A stretch of DNA of 64,000 bases, taken from the NCBI GenBank assembly GCA_038533575.1, contig JBCAYL010000001.1, positions 2,260,226-2,324,225 of the forward strand. Reading direction: 5' to 3'. Position numbers and translations under genes: made by a program. Position 1 is the first letter of the stretch, and every line of letters begins with the position of its first letter. Source of the DNA: Pseudomonadota bacterium (GTDB taxonomy: Bacteria; Pseudomonadota; Alphaproteobacteria; Rhodobacterales; Rhodobacteraceae). The notes below the pieces were generated by a model that was not told where the DNA came from, searched no databases, and saw nothing but the letters and a program-made list of their open reading frames with translations. Positions 1 to 9,400 of the stretch are shown piece after piece.

Positions 1-818
1 TTGATGAGAAAGCCGGTGAAGAAGCTCGGCGCGAACATCGCCACGATGTGCCAGCGGATGACGTCGCTCGCCATGTCCTCGCTGAAGCCGCAAGCGAGGA
101 TGGCGATGGGGGTGGGCACCATGAGAAAGACCATGACCCCCTGCGAGAGCGCCGCGACGGAGACCGCGCGCCGGACCGGGGGCCGGCGCAGCGCGGTGAG
201 GGCGGCAAAGCGGCCGCCCGTGCGGGCCGGGCGCGGCGGGCGCGGCATGCGGACGATCGCGAGCGGCAGCACGCCCAGGATGGCGATGACCCCCACTGCC
301 GCGTAGGCCCCGGCAAAGGGGATCGGGGCCAGGAGATCGCGCGCCCCGATGAAGACCTGTGGCCCCACGAGCGCGGCCACGAGAAGCGAGCTTAACATGA
401 GGGAGATCGCCACCGGCCGCCATTCCTGCGCCACGACCTCGGCGGCCGCGAAGCGGAAGAACTGGAACGCAGCCCAGCCCGCGCCGAAAGAGAGATGCGC
501 GGCGCAAAGGAGGACGAAGCTCCCTGCATAGAGGGCCTGCAGCGCCACCACCGCCCCGATGAGCGTGAGTCCCGCGCCCAGCGCGAACCCGGCCCGCCGC
601 CCCAGCCGCCCCATGAGCAGCGAGATGGGCGCGGCTGCGAGAAGGCCGGCCAGCGTCTGCAGCGAAGCAGGCAACGTGGCGAGCAGGGGATCGGGCGCAA
701 GGAGAAGCCCGGCGAGGCCGCCGAGCACGAGCTGGATCGGGAAGGCTGCGCCCAGCACCGTGTTGGCGGCGATGAGCCCCGCAAAATTGCGATTGCCGAG
801 GATTGTGGCTACCGACAT
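1..818 (-). CDS. MFS-type transporter, 3' part cut by window edge
   Basis: This is an inner-membrane permease of the major facilitator superfamily; 272 codons are visible and the frame is still open at base 1, so the C-terminal part lies outside the window. The ATG at 818 has GGAGGG eight bases upstream. The visible protein is a run of hydrophobic helices separated by short basic loops, and the loop MGRLGRRAG after the second helix resembles MFS motif A. The substrate cannot be told. It follows pyk on the same strand after a 229-bp gap that contains a GC-rich hairpin, so it is probably a separate transcript. Confidence 0.75.
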   Translation of the reverse strand, partial: MSVATILGNRNFAGLIAANTVLGAAFPIQLVLGGLAGLLLAPDPLLATLPASLQTLAGLLAAAPISLLMGRLGRRAGFALGAGLTLIGAVVALQALYAGSFVLLCAAHLSFGAGWAAFQFFRFAAAEVVAQEWRPVAISLMLSSLLVAALVGPQVFIGARDLLAPIPFAGAYAAVGVIAILGVLPLAIVRMPRPPRPARTGGRFAALTALRRPPVRRAVSVAALSQGVMVFLMVPTPIAILACGFSEDMASDVIRWHIVAMFAPSFFTGFLI

Positions 819-863
819 GGGAGACGGCCCTCCAATGCGTCTTGGTGCATCGCTCGAGACATA

Positions 864-894
864 GCGCGCGGCGCACGGCTGGCGCGCCGCGCGC
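864..894. repeat. GC-rich perfect hairpin between pyk and MFS gene
   Basis: The 11-base arm GCGCGCGGCGC (864-874) is matched perfectly by its reverse complement at 884-894 around a 9-base loop. It lies downstream of pyk and upstream of the MFS gene, both on the minus strand. There is no T-run after either arm, so a classical intrinsic terminator is not supported; it could be a Rho-dependent stop aid or an mRNA end structure. Confidence 0.5.
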
Positions 895-1047
895 ACAGAT
901 TACCGTCCTGAGGCACGTAAGTCTGCGCAAACCGCGAGTGAAAGACCGGCGCGCCTAATGCTCGGGTTGCGGCAGGCCCGAGGCGCGTCGGGTCAGCAGG
1001 GTCTTCGGAGAGGCAAGCGCCAGTGCACCAGAAGAGAGCCTGCCCGG

Positions 1048-2493
1048 CTATTCGGGCTCCGAGCGGAAGATGAGACGCTCCTCGCAAGGCGCCACGCGCA
1101 GGATGTTGGTGGTGCCCGCCTGGTTGAAGGGGACGCCCGCGGTAACGACGATCTGGTCGGAAGCCTCCGCGAACCCGCCCGAGCGCGCGGCGCGGACGGC
1201 GGCCACGACGGCCCCCTTGAAGCGCTCCACCTCGTCCACGACGACGCAATACGTCCCCCATGTGAGAGAGAGCATGCGCGCGGTTTCGAGCACGCTCGTG
1301 AGCGCGATGATCGGCACCATGGGCCGCTCCCGCGCCGCCAGCGAGGCGGTCGTGCCCGATTGCGTGAAGCAGCAGATCGCCTTGATTTCGGTCGCCTCCG
1401 CGATCTCGCGGGCGGCCACCGTGATCCCGTCGGCGATGGAGTCGCGGCTGACCGTGCGGGACGCGGCCATGATCTCGGCGTAGGTTGGATCGCGCTCGAC
1501 CTCTTCGGCGACGTTGTTCATCGTGCGCACCGCCTCGCGCGGGTAGGCGCCCGCCGCGCTCTCGGCCGAAAGCATCACAGCGTCTGCGCCCTCGTAGATC
1601 GCCGCGGCCACGTCGGAGACCTCCGCGCGGGTGGGCATCGGGCTCTCGATCATCGATTCGAGCATCTGCGTGGCCACGATGACCGGTTTGGCCACAGCGC
1701 GGCACTTCCGCGTCAGCCTTTTCTGGATTGGCGGGACGGCCTGCACGGGCAGTTCCACCCCCAGATCCCCGCGCGCCACCATGATCCCGTCGGACACTTT
1801 CAGGATGTCGTCGAAGGAGTCGACGGCGGAGGGTTTTTCGATCTTTGACAGGACCTTGGCGCGCCCATTGGCAAGCGCCTTGGCCTCGTAGACGTCCTCC
1901 GGGCGCTGCACGAAACTGAGCGCGAGCCAGTCGACGCCAAGCTGGCAGACGAACTCCAGATCGGAACGGTCTTTCTCGCTCAGGGCCTTCAGCGGCAGCA
2001 CCACGTCGGGCACGTTCACCCCTTTGCGATTGGAGATCGTGCCCCCCGTGACCACCGTGCAATCGGCGAAATCCGAGCCGCAGGCATCCACCTTGAGGCG
2101 GATCTTGCCGTCATTGACGAGCAGGGTCTTGCCCGCCTCAAGCGCCTGGAAGATCTCGGGATGGGGCAGCTCCACACGGTTCACGTCGCCCTCCGCGGGG
2201 TCGAGATCCATGCGGAAGGTGTTGCCCTCAACGAGCTCCTCCTCGCCCTTCTTGAACACGCCCACGCGCAGCTTCGGCCCCTGCAGATCGGCGAGGATGG
2301 CGATGGGTTTGCCCACGTCCTTCTCGATCTTGCGGATGATGCTGTGGCGCTCGGCGATCTCGTCATGGCTGCCATGGCTCATATTGAGACGGAAGACATC
2401 GGCGCCGATTTCATGGAGCGCGCGGATGGTCTCGTAATCGCTGGAGGCCGGGCCCAGTGTGGCCACGATCTTGACGTTGCGCAGGCGTCTCAT
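1048..2493 (-). CDS. pyk: pyruvate kinase
   Basis: Pyruvate kinase transfers the phosphoryl group of phosphoenolpyruvate to ADP in the last step of glycolysis, in the cytoplasm. The 481-residue length is normal for the family. Visible signatures are the N-terminal KIVATLGPASS, FRLNMSHG, the ADLQGPKLRVG strand, SKIEKP with the catalytic lysine, MVARGDLGVE with metal ligands, and ADAVMLSAESAAG. An upstream in-frame start (2571) would add 26 residues with no family similarity, so MRRLRN at 2493 is preferred. It is divergent from the amidohydrolase gene at 2631, with a 137-bp shared upstream region. Confidence 0.97.
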   Translation of the reverse strand: MRRLRNVKIVATLGPASSDYETIRALHEIGADVFRLNMSHGSHDEIAERHSIIRKIEKDVGKPIAILADLQGPKLRVGVFKKGEEELVEGNTFRMDLDPAEGDVNRVELPHPEIFQALEAGKTLLVNDGKIRLKVDACGSDFADCTVVTGGTISNRKGVNVPDVVLPLKALSEKDRSDLEFVCQLGVDWLALSFVQRPEDVYEAKALANGRAKVLSKIEKPSAVDSFDDILKVSDGIMVARGDLGVELPVQAVPPIQKRLTRKCRAVAKPVIVATQMLESMIESPMPTRAEVSDVAAAIYEGADAVMLSAESAAGAYPREAVRTMNNVAEEVERDPTYAEIMAASRTVSRDSIADGITVAAREIAEATEIKAICCFTQSGTTASLAARERPMVPIIALTSVLETARMLSLTWGTYCVVVDEVERFKGAVVAAVRAARSGGFAEASDQIVVTAGVPFNQAGTTNILRVAPCEERLIFRSEPE

Positions 2494-2630
2494 GCTTTGG
2501 TCCTTCAGGTACGTGCGTGCCGGCCAAGCCGGATGTGTCTGGGGTGCGTTACCGCTAACGCAAGTCCCCATGCAAGGGTCTGCTCGGAGACGGTTTCCCT
2601 TTGTCGCGACTGTGCCCTAAGAGCGGGGCG

Positions 2631-3380
2631 ATGAGTAGCCCCAGCCCAGACGATGCCCCGTTTTTCATCGCCGGAGCCGAGCGCAAGGGGCGCTGGGTGA
2701 TCGCGTGCGACCACGCCACGAACCGTGTTCCGCCGGAGGTGGGGCCGCTCGGGCTCCCCGACGAGGACATGGCGCGCCACATCGCCTACGACCCCGGCGC
2801 CCTCGGCACGTCCCTGGCGCTCGGGGCGGCCCTCGATGCCCCCGTCGTGAGCTCGAACTTCTCGCGCCTCGTCATCGATCCAAACAGGGGCGCAGACGAC
2901 CCGACGCTCGTCATGCAGCTCTACGATGGCTCGATCATTCCGGGAAATCGGCGTCTCTCCCAGGCAGATCGCGAGGACCGTCTGAGCGCGTTCCACCGGC
3001 CCTATCACGGCGCCCTTGCGGACGTCCTCGGCGCCCGCTCCGACGCCATTCTCGTCTCCATCCATTCCTTCACGCCCCAGCTGCGCGGCAGGCCTATGCG
3101 CCCTTGGGAAGTGGGGGTCCTCTTCGCCCATGACCGTCGCCTGAGCGACCCGCTCATCGCCGCGCTCGAGGGGCAGACGGAGGCGCCCGTGGGCATCAAC
3201 GAGCCCTATGGCGGGGATCTGCCGGGAGACACCGTCGACACGCACGCGCTCCGGCATGGGCGGCTCAACGCGCTCATCGAGCTGAGAAACGATGTCATCC
3301 CCACGCCGCAGGGACAGCGAACCTGGGCAGATAAGCTCGCCCACGCGCTGCGGACCGCGCTCGGCACGCTGCCCGCCTAG
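2631..3380 (+). CDS. N-formylglutamate amidohydrolase-like protein
   Basis: The 249-residue protein matches the N-formylglutamate amidohydrolase (FGase) family, whose best-known member releases formate from N-formyl-glutamate in histidine degradation. Family landmarks seen are ACDHATNRVP near the N-terminus, SRLVIDPNRG, the SIHSFTP histidine, and the C-terminal RHGRLNALIELRND. The ATG at 2631 follows a GAGCGGGG stretch; a TTG ten codons earlier is less likely. No hut genes are nearby, so the true substrate may be another N-acyl amino acid. It is followed 46 bp later by a DUF1244 gene on the same strand. Confidence 0.8.
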   Translation: MSSPSPDDAPFFIAGAERKGRWVIACDHATNRVPPEVGPLGLPDEDMARHIAYDPGALGTSLALGAALDAPVVSSNFSRLVIDPNRGADDPTLVMQLYDGSIIPGNRRLSQADREDRLSAFHRPYHGALADVLGARSDAILVSIHSFTPQLRGRPMRPWEVGVLFAHDRRLSDPLIAALEGQTEAPVGINEPYGGDLPGDTVDTHALRHGRLNALIELRNDVIPTPQGQRTWADKLAHALRTALGTLPA

Positions 3381-3426
3381 CGCGCCATGCCTTGACCCGG
3401 CGCCCGCGATCCCCAACATCTCAGCC

Positions 3427-3726
3427 ATGGATGATCAGACCCGTATCGAGCTCGAAGCCGCCGCTTTCCGCCGCCTCCGCCAGCACCTCATGGAGGAGCG
3501 CCGGGACGTGCAGAACATCGACATGATGAACCTCACCGGCTTCTGCCGGAACTGCCTCTCGCGCTGGTATCAAGAGGCCGCGAACGAGCGCGGGATCGAG
3601 ATGTCGAAGGACGAGGGGCGCGAGGCCTTTTACGGGATGCCCTTCTCCGAATGGAAGGCCCGCTTCCAGACCGACGCGAGCGCGGAGGCGAAAGCCGCTT
3701 TTGACGAGGGCCACAAGGCCGGGTAG
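3427..3726 (+). CDS. DUF1244 family protein
   Basis: A 99-residue soluble protein of the DUF1244 family, widespread in Alphaproteobacteria and of unknown function. The diagnostic motif is GFCRNCLSRWYQEA with two cysteines in a CxxC arrangement, followed by an acidic helix and the aromatic GREAFYGMPFSEWK segment. The start at 3427 gives the usual family length; an upstream in-frame start would add 45 unrelated residues. It is in the same direction as the preceding amidohydrolase gene and may share its transcript. Confidence 0.85.
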   Translation: MDDQTRIELEAAAFRRLRQHLMEERRDVQNIDMMNLTGFCRNCLSRWYQEAANERGIEMSKDEGREAFYGMPFSEWKARFQTDASAEAKAAFDEGHKAG

Positions 3727-3814
3727 GCACGTCTCTCCCGGCCAGAAACGGCCACGGGGCGGCAAGAATTCGGCCATGTTCGTCGCATAGGTAATCCTCG
3801 AAACGGGGGGCTCC

Positions 3815-4336
3815 ATGCGCGATCACAACATCCTTTCCATGGGTTTCTGCCTGCTCCTGGCATTCGTCGGTGGCATCCATATCGCCGAGCAGATCGGGCC
3901 CGCCTCCGACGGGCTGGCCATCCGCTCGAGCGACACGCAGGTCCTTGCGGAGGTCACCGGCAAAGAGATCGAGCGGCCGACACGCCGCACGGGCGCGCGC
4001 ACCGAAAGCATGAGCGTGAACGGCACGCGCGTGCGGTCGGTCCGGACCTACTTCAATTCCTACCATCTGAACGTCAGCTACATGCGCGACGGGGAGCTGC
4101 GCACGGCGCTGGCGCCGGTCGGCTACGACATGTTTCACGACACGCCGACGGGCGCTCGGCTTGAGGTTTCCGTCTCGGATGCGGCTCCGAGCTTTGCCGA
4201 TGCGATCCCGAGCGGCACGCTGCTCTATGCCGCCAAGCATGTGGGCATCGGTCTCCTGATCGTGTTCGTGGGTGCGGCGGCATTGCTTTTGCCCATCGGT
4301 GGCAGCGACAACACCCGGCGCGGCGAAAGCCTCTAG
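3815..4336 (+). CDS. hypothetical two-helix membrane protein
   Basis: The 173-residue protein has an N-terminal hydrophobic segment (about residues 5-24), a polar central part of about 110 residues, and a second hydrophobic segment near the C-terminus (HVGIGLLIVFVGAAALLLPIG region, about residues 143-163). This places the middle part outside the cytoplasm if the N-terminus is inside. I do not recognise a family. The gene stands alone between a DUF1244 gene and the RTX-type gene, both on the same strand, and has an ordinary GC-rich composition. Confidence 0.7.
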   Translation: MRDHNILSMGFCLLLAFVGGIHIAEQIGPASDGLAIRSSDTQVLAEVTGKEIERPTRRTGARTESMSVNGTRVRSVRTYFNSYHLNVSYMRDGELRTALAPVGYDMFHDTPTGARLEVSVSDAAPSFADAIPSGTLLYAAKHVGIGLLIVFVGAAALLLPIGGSDNTRRGESL

Positions 4337-4561
4337 TGCGGGTCTTGACCGAGATTCTTGCTATCAGGGCGGGGTGGACGCGGCGCGGGTGGCATCATCC
4401 GAGGTGTTCGCGGCCAACGCGCGCGAAACATCCGCAATACACGCAACAATCTCGCGCGCATTCGATCATCGTTTCCTGATGGAATGTGACAATTTCATGG
4501 CATTTGACACGTCGACCTCGCCCTGCATAGCTGGCGTGGGGTGTATGTGTAGGGGGGCGTT

Positions 4562-5854
4562 ATGGGTCCGGAAACCTTTCTGATTTCTTTGCTTTTGCTC
4601 GGCGGCTTGTCTGCCCTTGCTTTCGGCGGCGGTGACGATGACGACGACGAGACGGAAGAGGAGAGCGGCTCGTTCCGCGCCCTCGGTGATGGCGACGATG
4701 TAACTCGCGGCTTCAGCCCCGTTGACGATGCCGGGGACGATACCATTCGCGGCCAGGCCGGCGACGACCTACTCGTGGATTTCAGTGGCTCGAACTTTCT
4801 TGCGGGTGACACCGGAAACGACTTCATCGTCGGCACGGACGCGGTGCTCGGTGAGCCTGATCGCCTCGCGGGTGGTTTTGGCAACGATTCCATCCTTGGA
4901 GATGACGGCGATACCCTGGATGGCGGCGAAGGAGATGACCTCTTCGGCATCCTCTACTCGCAGGAAGGGGCTGAGCCCGTCCTGATCACCGAGCCTGTCG
5001 AAGAGCTTTTAATCACTGTCACCGAGTCGCTCAACGGCCCCCTCGACCAATCCTATGACAGCGATGCTGACACGCTCTCGATCTTTGTCGGCGACGCTGA
5101 AGTGGCCCGGATCGAGGGCAGCACGAGTATCGATCTCGGCGCGGTCCTCGTCGAGGAAGTCGACGATGACTTCGACATCGAGGAATTCCTCTTCGGCCCG
5201 ATCATCACGGGCGACGGCGACGATTTCGTCGACAATGAAGGGCTCGGAAACTCGATCTCCACCGGCGAGGGAAGCGACAGCGTGGTCGGTGGTCTCTTCA
5301 ACGATCGCGTCGACCTCGGGGGCGGCAACGACTTCTACATTTCCGGCGATCCAGAATTCGACGGCGGGGATGATCGGGTCTTTGGACGGCAGGGTGCTGA
5401 CACGATCGTAGATGGCATCGGCTCGGACTTCATCGATGGCGGGTTTGGCAACGACGAGATCTATGCCGCGGGCGATCCCTTCGCATTCTCCGATATCGAC
5501 CCGGAGACCGACCGCGAACCGGATACGATCTTCGGCGGCGCTGGCGACGACTTCATCACGGTCGATTTCGGTGACCAGGTCACCACGGGCACGGGCGAGG
5601 ACGAGGTGTATATCCGCGTCGACACCCTCACTAATCCAGCCGCGGTCGTCTTCATCTCGGATTTCGATCCCGTGGACGACTCGCTCGTGGTTGAAGACCT
5701 CGTCGCGCCAACCTCGCCCGGGACGCTGAGCTTCGTGGCCGAAGGCGACGCTACGCTCGTGCAGCTCACCAATGCGGAGGACACGCCGATCACCATCGCG
5801 CGGGTCGCGGGGGTGACGCCGGCGCAGTTGTCCGCTGCGTCAGTACGGGTCTAG
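4562..5854 (+). CDS. membrane-anchored RTX-type calcium-binding protein
   Basis: The 430-residue protein starts with one hydrophobic segment (about residues 5-22) followed immediately by a strongly acidic stretch (GGGDDDDDETEEE). It then carries degenerate RTX nonapeptide-like repeats (GGxGxDxxx), for example GQAGDDLL, GGFGNDSI, GGEGDDLF, GGFGNDEI and GGAGDDFI, which in the family bind calcium in a beta-roll. The final ~75 residues (ISDFDPVDDSLVVEDL onward) resemble the C-terminal part of many Roseobacter RTX proteins. The N-terminal helix suggests a membrane anchor or signal segment rather than free type I secretion; no ABC/MFP/TolC export genes are adjacent. An AGGGGGG motif sits just upstream of ATG 4562. 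Confidence 0.85.
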   Translation: MGPETFLISLLLLGGLSALAFGGGDDDDDETEEESGSFRALGDGDDVTRGFSPVDDAGDDTIRGQAGDDLLVDFSGSNFLAGDTGNDFIVGTDAVLGEPDRLAGGFGNDSILGDDGDTLDGGEGDDLFGILYSQEGAEPVLITEPVEELLITVTESLNGPLDQSYDSDADTLSIFVGDAEVARIEGSTSIDLGAVLVEEVDDDFDIEEFLFGPIITGDGDDFVDNEGLGNSISTGEGSDSVVGGLFNDRVDLGGGNDFYISGDPEFDGGDDRVFGRQGADTIVDGIGSDFIDGGFGNDEIYAAGDPFAFSDIDPETDREPDTIFGGAGDDFITVDFGDQVTTGTGEDEVYIRVDTLTNPAAVVFISDFDPVDDSLVVEDLVAPTSPGTLSFVAEGDATLVQLTNAEDTPITIARVAGVTPAQLSAASVRV

Positions 5855-5887
5855 CGCTCGCGGGGCCTTGCGTCCCGAACGCCGCGA

Positions 5888-6406
5888 TCAGGCCGCTTTT
5901 GCTTTCAGGAGATCACGCGCCTGCGCGACCCATGCGTCTCGAATGACGCGCCCATTGACCCTATCCAGCCGGTCTTCGATCCAGGCCATTTCCTCCTCCG
6001 TCCAGGATGCAATCTGATCGAGGTGATACACACCGAGCTCGTGGCAGGCCTCCGCGAGCTTGGGGCCCACTCCGCGGATCCGGGTGAGATCATCGGGCCC
6101 TTCGGCGCGCGGAGCGGTCAGGAGTTCGGGCTTCGAGTTGATCTCAGGTTGCAACTCGGCCGGCGCCGCGGAGGCCCTCAGCGCGTCGATCTCCGCGCCG
6201 AGGGCGCGGATCCGGTCATCCTTGTCACTGTGCATCGCGCGGGACCTGTCCAGGTCCGCGATGAGCGCATTGACCTCCTCCGAGCGTGTCGCGCCGGAGC
6301 GTTCACCCGGGCCAAAGATCAGCCAGCCCGCCGTGACACCCAGGAGGGAGGCCAGCGCGAGGAGGAACCACATCTCGGCCAAGAGAAATCCCCAGTTCTG
6401 AAACAT
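5888..6406 (-). CDS. membrane protein with C-terminal helix-hairpin-helix domain
   Basis: This 172-residue protein has one N-terminal transmembrane helix (about residues 8-31), a coiled-coil-like charged linker (about 45-80), and a C-terminal helix-hairpin-helix module with LTRIRGVGPKLAEACHELGV (about 105-125). The same architecture is common in Rhodobacteraceae, where it is often loosely labelled as a complex I 41-kDa-like subunit. The function is unknown. It begins 12 bp after the stop of the large OmpA-like gene on the same strand, with AAGGAAAG before the ATG, so the two form an operon. Confidence 0.8.
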   Translation of the reverse strand: MFQNWGFLLAEMWFLLALASLLGVTAGWLIFGPGERSGATRSEEVNALIADLDRSRAMHSDKDDRIRALGAEIDALRASAAPAELQPEINSKPELLTAPRAEGPDDLTRIRGVGPKLAEACHELGVYHLDQIASWTEEEMAWIEDRLDRVNGRVIRDAWVAQARDLLKAKAA

Positions 6407-6418
6407 GCTCTTTCCTTT

Positions 6419-9400
6419 CTATGGCTGCGACCAGGTGAGGGTGACGCGATCCCGGGGCTGCGCTTCGTCGGATATGGCGTTCTTGGCGAGCTTGCTCGCC
6501 GGTTGCGCGCTGAGCGCGTCCTCGTCGACCCCTCTGAGTATGAGCGCGGCGATCAGCGCCTCTGCGCGTGCTTGCGAAAGATCGGCGGTCTCCGCAGACA
6601 CTTCGCGCCCGGCATAGGGCGCCGACACGGCAATGCGCAGCTCCGGGAGCGCCGCGTGGCAATGGGCGATGATCCCGGCGAGGGCATTCAGCTCGCGCGC
6701 GGCACGCAACGAAAGCCGCGCGGAATCCTCGAGGAATTCGAGCTCCGCCTCTGCAAGCCGCTCCGCGCTCTCTGCATCGCAACGTTCGAACGAGGGCTCG
6801 AAGGCCTGGAGCGGGAGCCACGCTCCGCCGCTAAAGCGCTCGATGCGCCCGGTGAGCGCGTGTGTCCGCTCGGAGTTGGGCATCGGCATCTCGGAAGCCG
6901 CAAGGCGAATGGGCACGGCGAACGCGTCGCCCATGCCCTGCAGGAGGAGCTCGGCGTCCACGCCCGGTTCGGGCGTGATTTCGATGCTGTCGAGACCGTC
7001 GGCCCCCACGCGAAGCTCAAGCGCCGCCAAGGCCGGAAGCCAGGGTCGCACGCTACTCACATCGAAGACACTCGCATCGCCGACAAGCCCTTCGACCGCT
7101 TGGCTGGCAAGCATCGGCAGCCCGAGCGCCTCGGCCACGCCGCGTGTAGAGAGCCCCATCGGCAGCTTACCCGCCAGCGTCGCGCCCTCCGCGGCGGTGT
7201 AGCTGAGCGTGAAAGACGGGGGCGTTCCATCATCGAGAACGGTGATGTCGGCCGCTTCGAGCTCGGCGGCGTCCAGCGCGGCGTCCAACCTGTCCGGTGT
7301 CAAAGCCACCCCCCGGAGCACTAGGGACGCCCGACCTTCTACCTCGGCGGCGTCCATCACTTCGAGCTCCCCACGCTCCAGAAGCGCAAGCGCCGCGAGC
7401 CCGCGCACCACCGTGGACCGGAAATCGGAGGCGCGCGCGGGTATCTCGGCCACCTCGACCTCTGCCCCGAAGGTCTCGAGACCGAGATCCTCCGGCGCCG
7501 TCCCGAAGGGCAGCTTGCCCGCGACGGAGAGCTCTGCTCCATCGAACGCGGCAATGACCCTGAGCGGCGTCCCGTCATCTGCGAAGACCACGTCGATGAC
7601 CGGCGCCACGCCGGCGGGAAGCTCGCCCAGCGCCGCGTTGACGGCATCAAGCTCGGACCGTGTCACCGCGCCTTCGATGCGAAGCCGCGCCGGGGCCCCC
7701 TCCTCGTCCGCGTCGGCCACGAACAGCCGCCCGTTGCGCAGGGCCGCGAGCGCTCGCAGGCCCGCTTGCGATACACCGAGGAAGGACGGTGCATTCGCAT
7801 CGACCTCGGAAACGATCATGGCCTCCTCGAACGCGTCGAGGCCAAGCGCGGACGGCTCCGTTCCAAAAGGCATCTTCCCAATCAGCGTGACGGTGTCTCC
7901 CGCCTTTTCAGCGGTGAAGCCCAAGGGCAGACCGTCATCCCGCGGCGAAAGCTCAGTGGATGCTTCGAACTCCTCTGGCAGGGCCTCCAGAGCCGCCAGC
8001 GCGGCCCGGATGCGGCTGCGCGTGGCTTGGCCGCGCAGCGTGAGACGCGTGCCATCGAGGCTCAGGCTCCCGTCATCGAGAAGCGCAAGCGCGGCAAGGC
8101 CGGCCTCGGCCGCCGCATCGAAATTCCGGGGGCCGAGCTCGATGCCCGCGATCGACACCCCGGGCCCAAGATCAAGCACCGTGTCGGCGGGCAACTTGCC
8201 GCGCAGCTCCGTGCCGTCAGCCGTACGCGTGGCCTCGAGTGAAAGCGGACGCCCGTCATCGCGCGGCCTGAGATTAAGGGACACCTCGCCGGCGGCGCCT
8301 GCGAGACGCTCGGCGATGGCCTCAGCCTCCCCCGGCACGCGCACCTCTCCCTCGAGGGCCAGACGTGCGGAGACGCCGTCCTTCACGATCAGTGAGCCCG
8401 TCTCAAGCTCCGCGAGCGCCGAGATCCCGGTCGCGGCAAGCGCGAGAAACGCGCCGTCAGTGGCGTCGATCTCGGCGACATCGATGCCCGAGGGCAGAAC
8501 AGGAAGGCCGAGCCCGAATGCCGTCGCGCCGAAAGGCAGCTTCCCGGACAGCCTCAGGCCATCGCCATCCTTGGAGCCCGAAAGCGCGATCGGGCGGCCG
8601 TCGTCGACGAGGCTCAGTTCCATGGAGATAGCAAAGCCACTCGGAAGATCGGCAAGTGCACTCTCCGCGGCCACGAGATCTGCCCGTGTCCCCGCGCCGA
8701 CGATCGTCCCCGCGCGTGCGATGATGCGGAGTTCCCCGGTCTCCAGCGCTGCAAGCGCTGCGATGGCCGCCTGCGCCGCGTCCCGCCAGAGGCCGCTTTC
8801 GCTATTGATGCGCGCCGTGAAGAGCGCATCTGCCAAGAGATCGGGGCCTAGGGGCGCAAGGGCACGCCGCGACATCGAGGCCGGCAGCTTGCCTGCCGCG
8901 CGTGCGGTCACGCCGCGCTCGTAGGTCACCGTCAGGGTGAAGGGCGTGCCATCGTCTTCGAGGTCTATCGCCACATCCTGCGTGTAGTTTTCCGGCACCT
9001 TTCCAAGCGCGGCCATCGCGGCGCGATGGTTGCCGGGGCGGGCCGCCAATCCCTGGAGCGCGAGCTCGTTGTCAGAAAGATGAGTCCGCGTCTCTTTCAG
9101 CGATTGGGAGGCCTTCAGGCTCGCATTGACGGCCGCGAGCCATCCATCCGGTGCGCCGGACGCGAGCAGCAGCGCGTCCGCCGCGTCGCCGAGCACGGGC
9201 TCCAGCCGCCGCCGCGCCTGCTCCGTCGGTACATGACCAGACACGCTCACAACCCTGCCGCCCGCATGGACCGACCTGAATTCGAATGGCGAAGCCACCG
9301 GCAGGAGTGTCGTGTCATCTTGGATCGCGCGGTATCCCTGTGTTGCCTCGAGGCTCTCCAGAAGCGCCTCGCGTTCGGCCTGGCTATCCACAAGTCCGGA

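Noticed and set aside
809..2062. A 417-codon minus-strand frame overlapping pyk in another frame
   Set aside because: It is Arg/Gly-rich, begins inside pyk and shows no motif, whereas the pyk frame has all family signatures.
7209..8924. A 571-codon open frame on the plus strand opposite the OmpA-like gene
   Set aside because: Its product is Ser/Arg/Ala-rich with no motif, and it lies wholly within a minus-strand gene with clear repeats and coupled downstream gene; it is an antisense by-product of GC-rich codon use.
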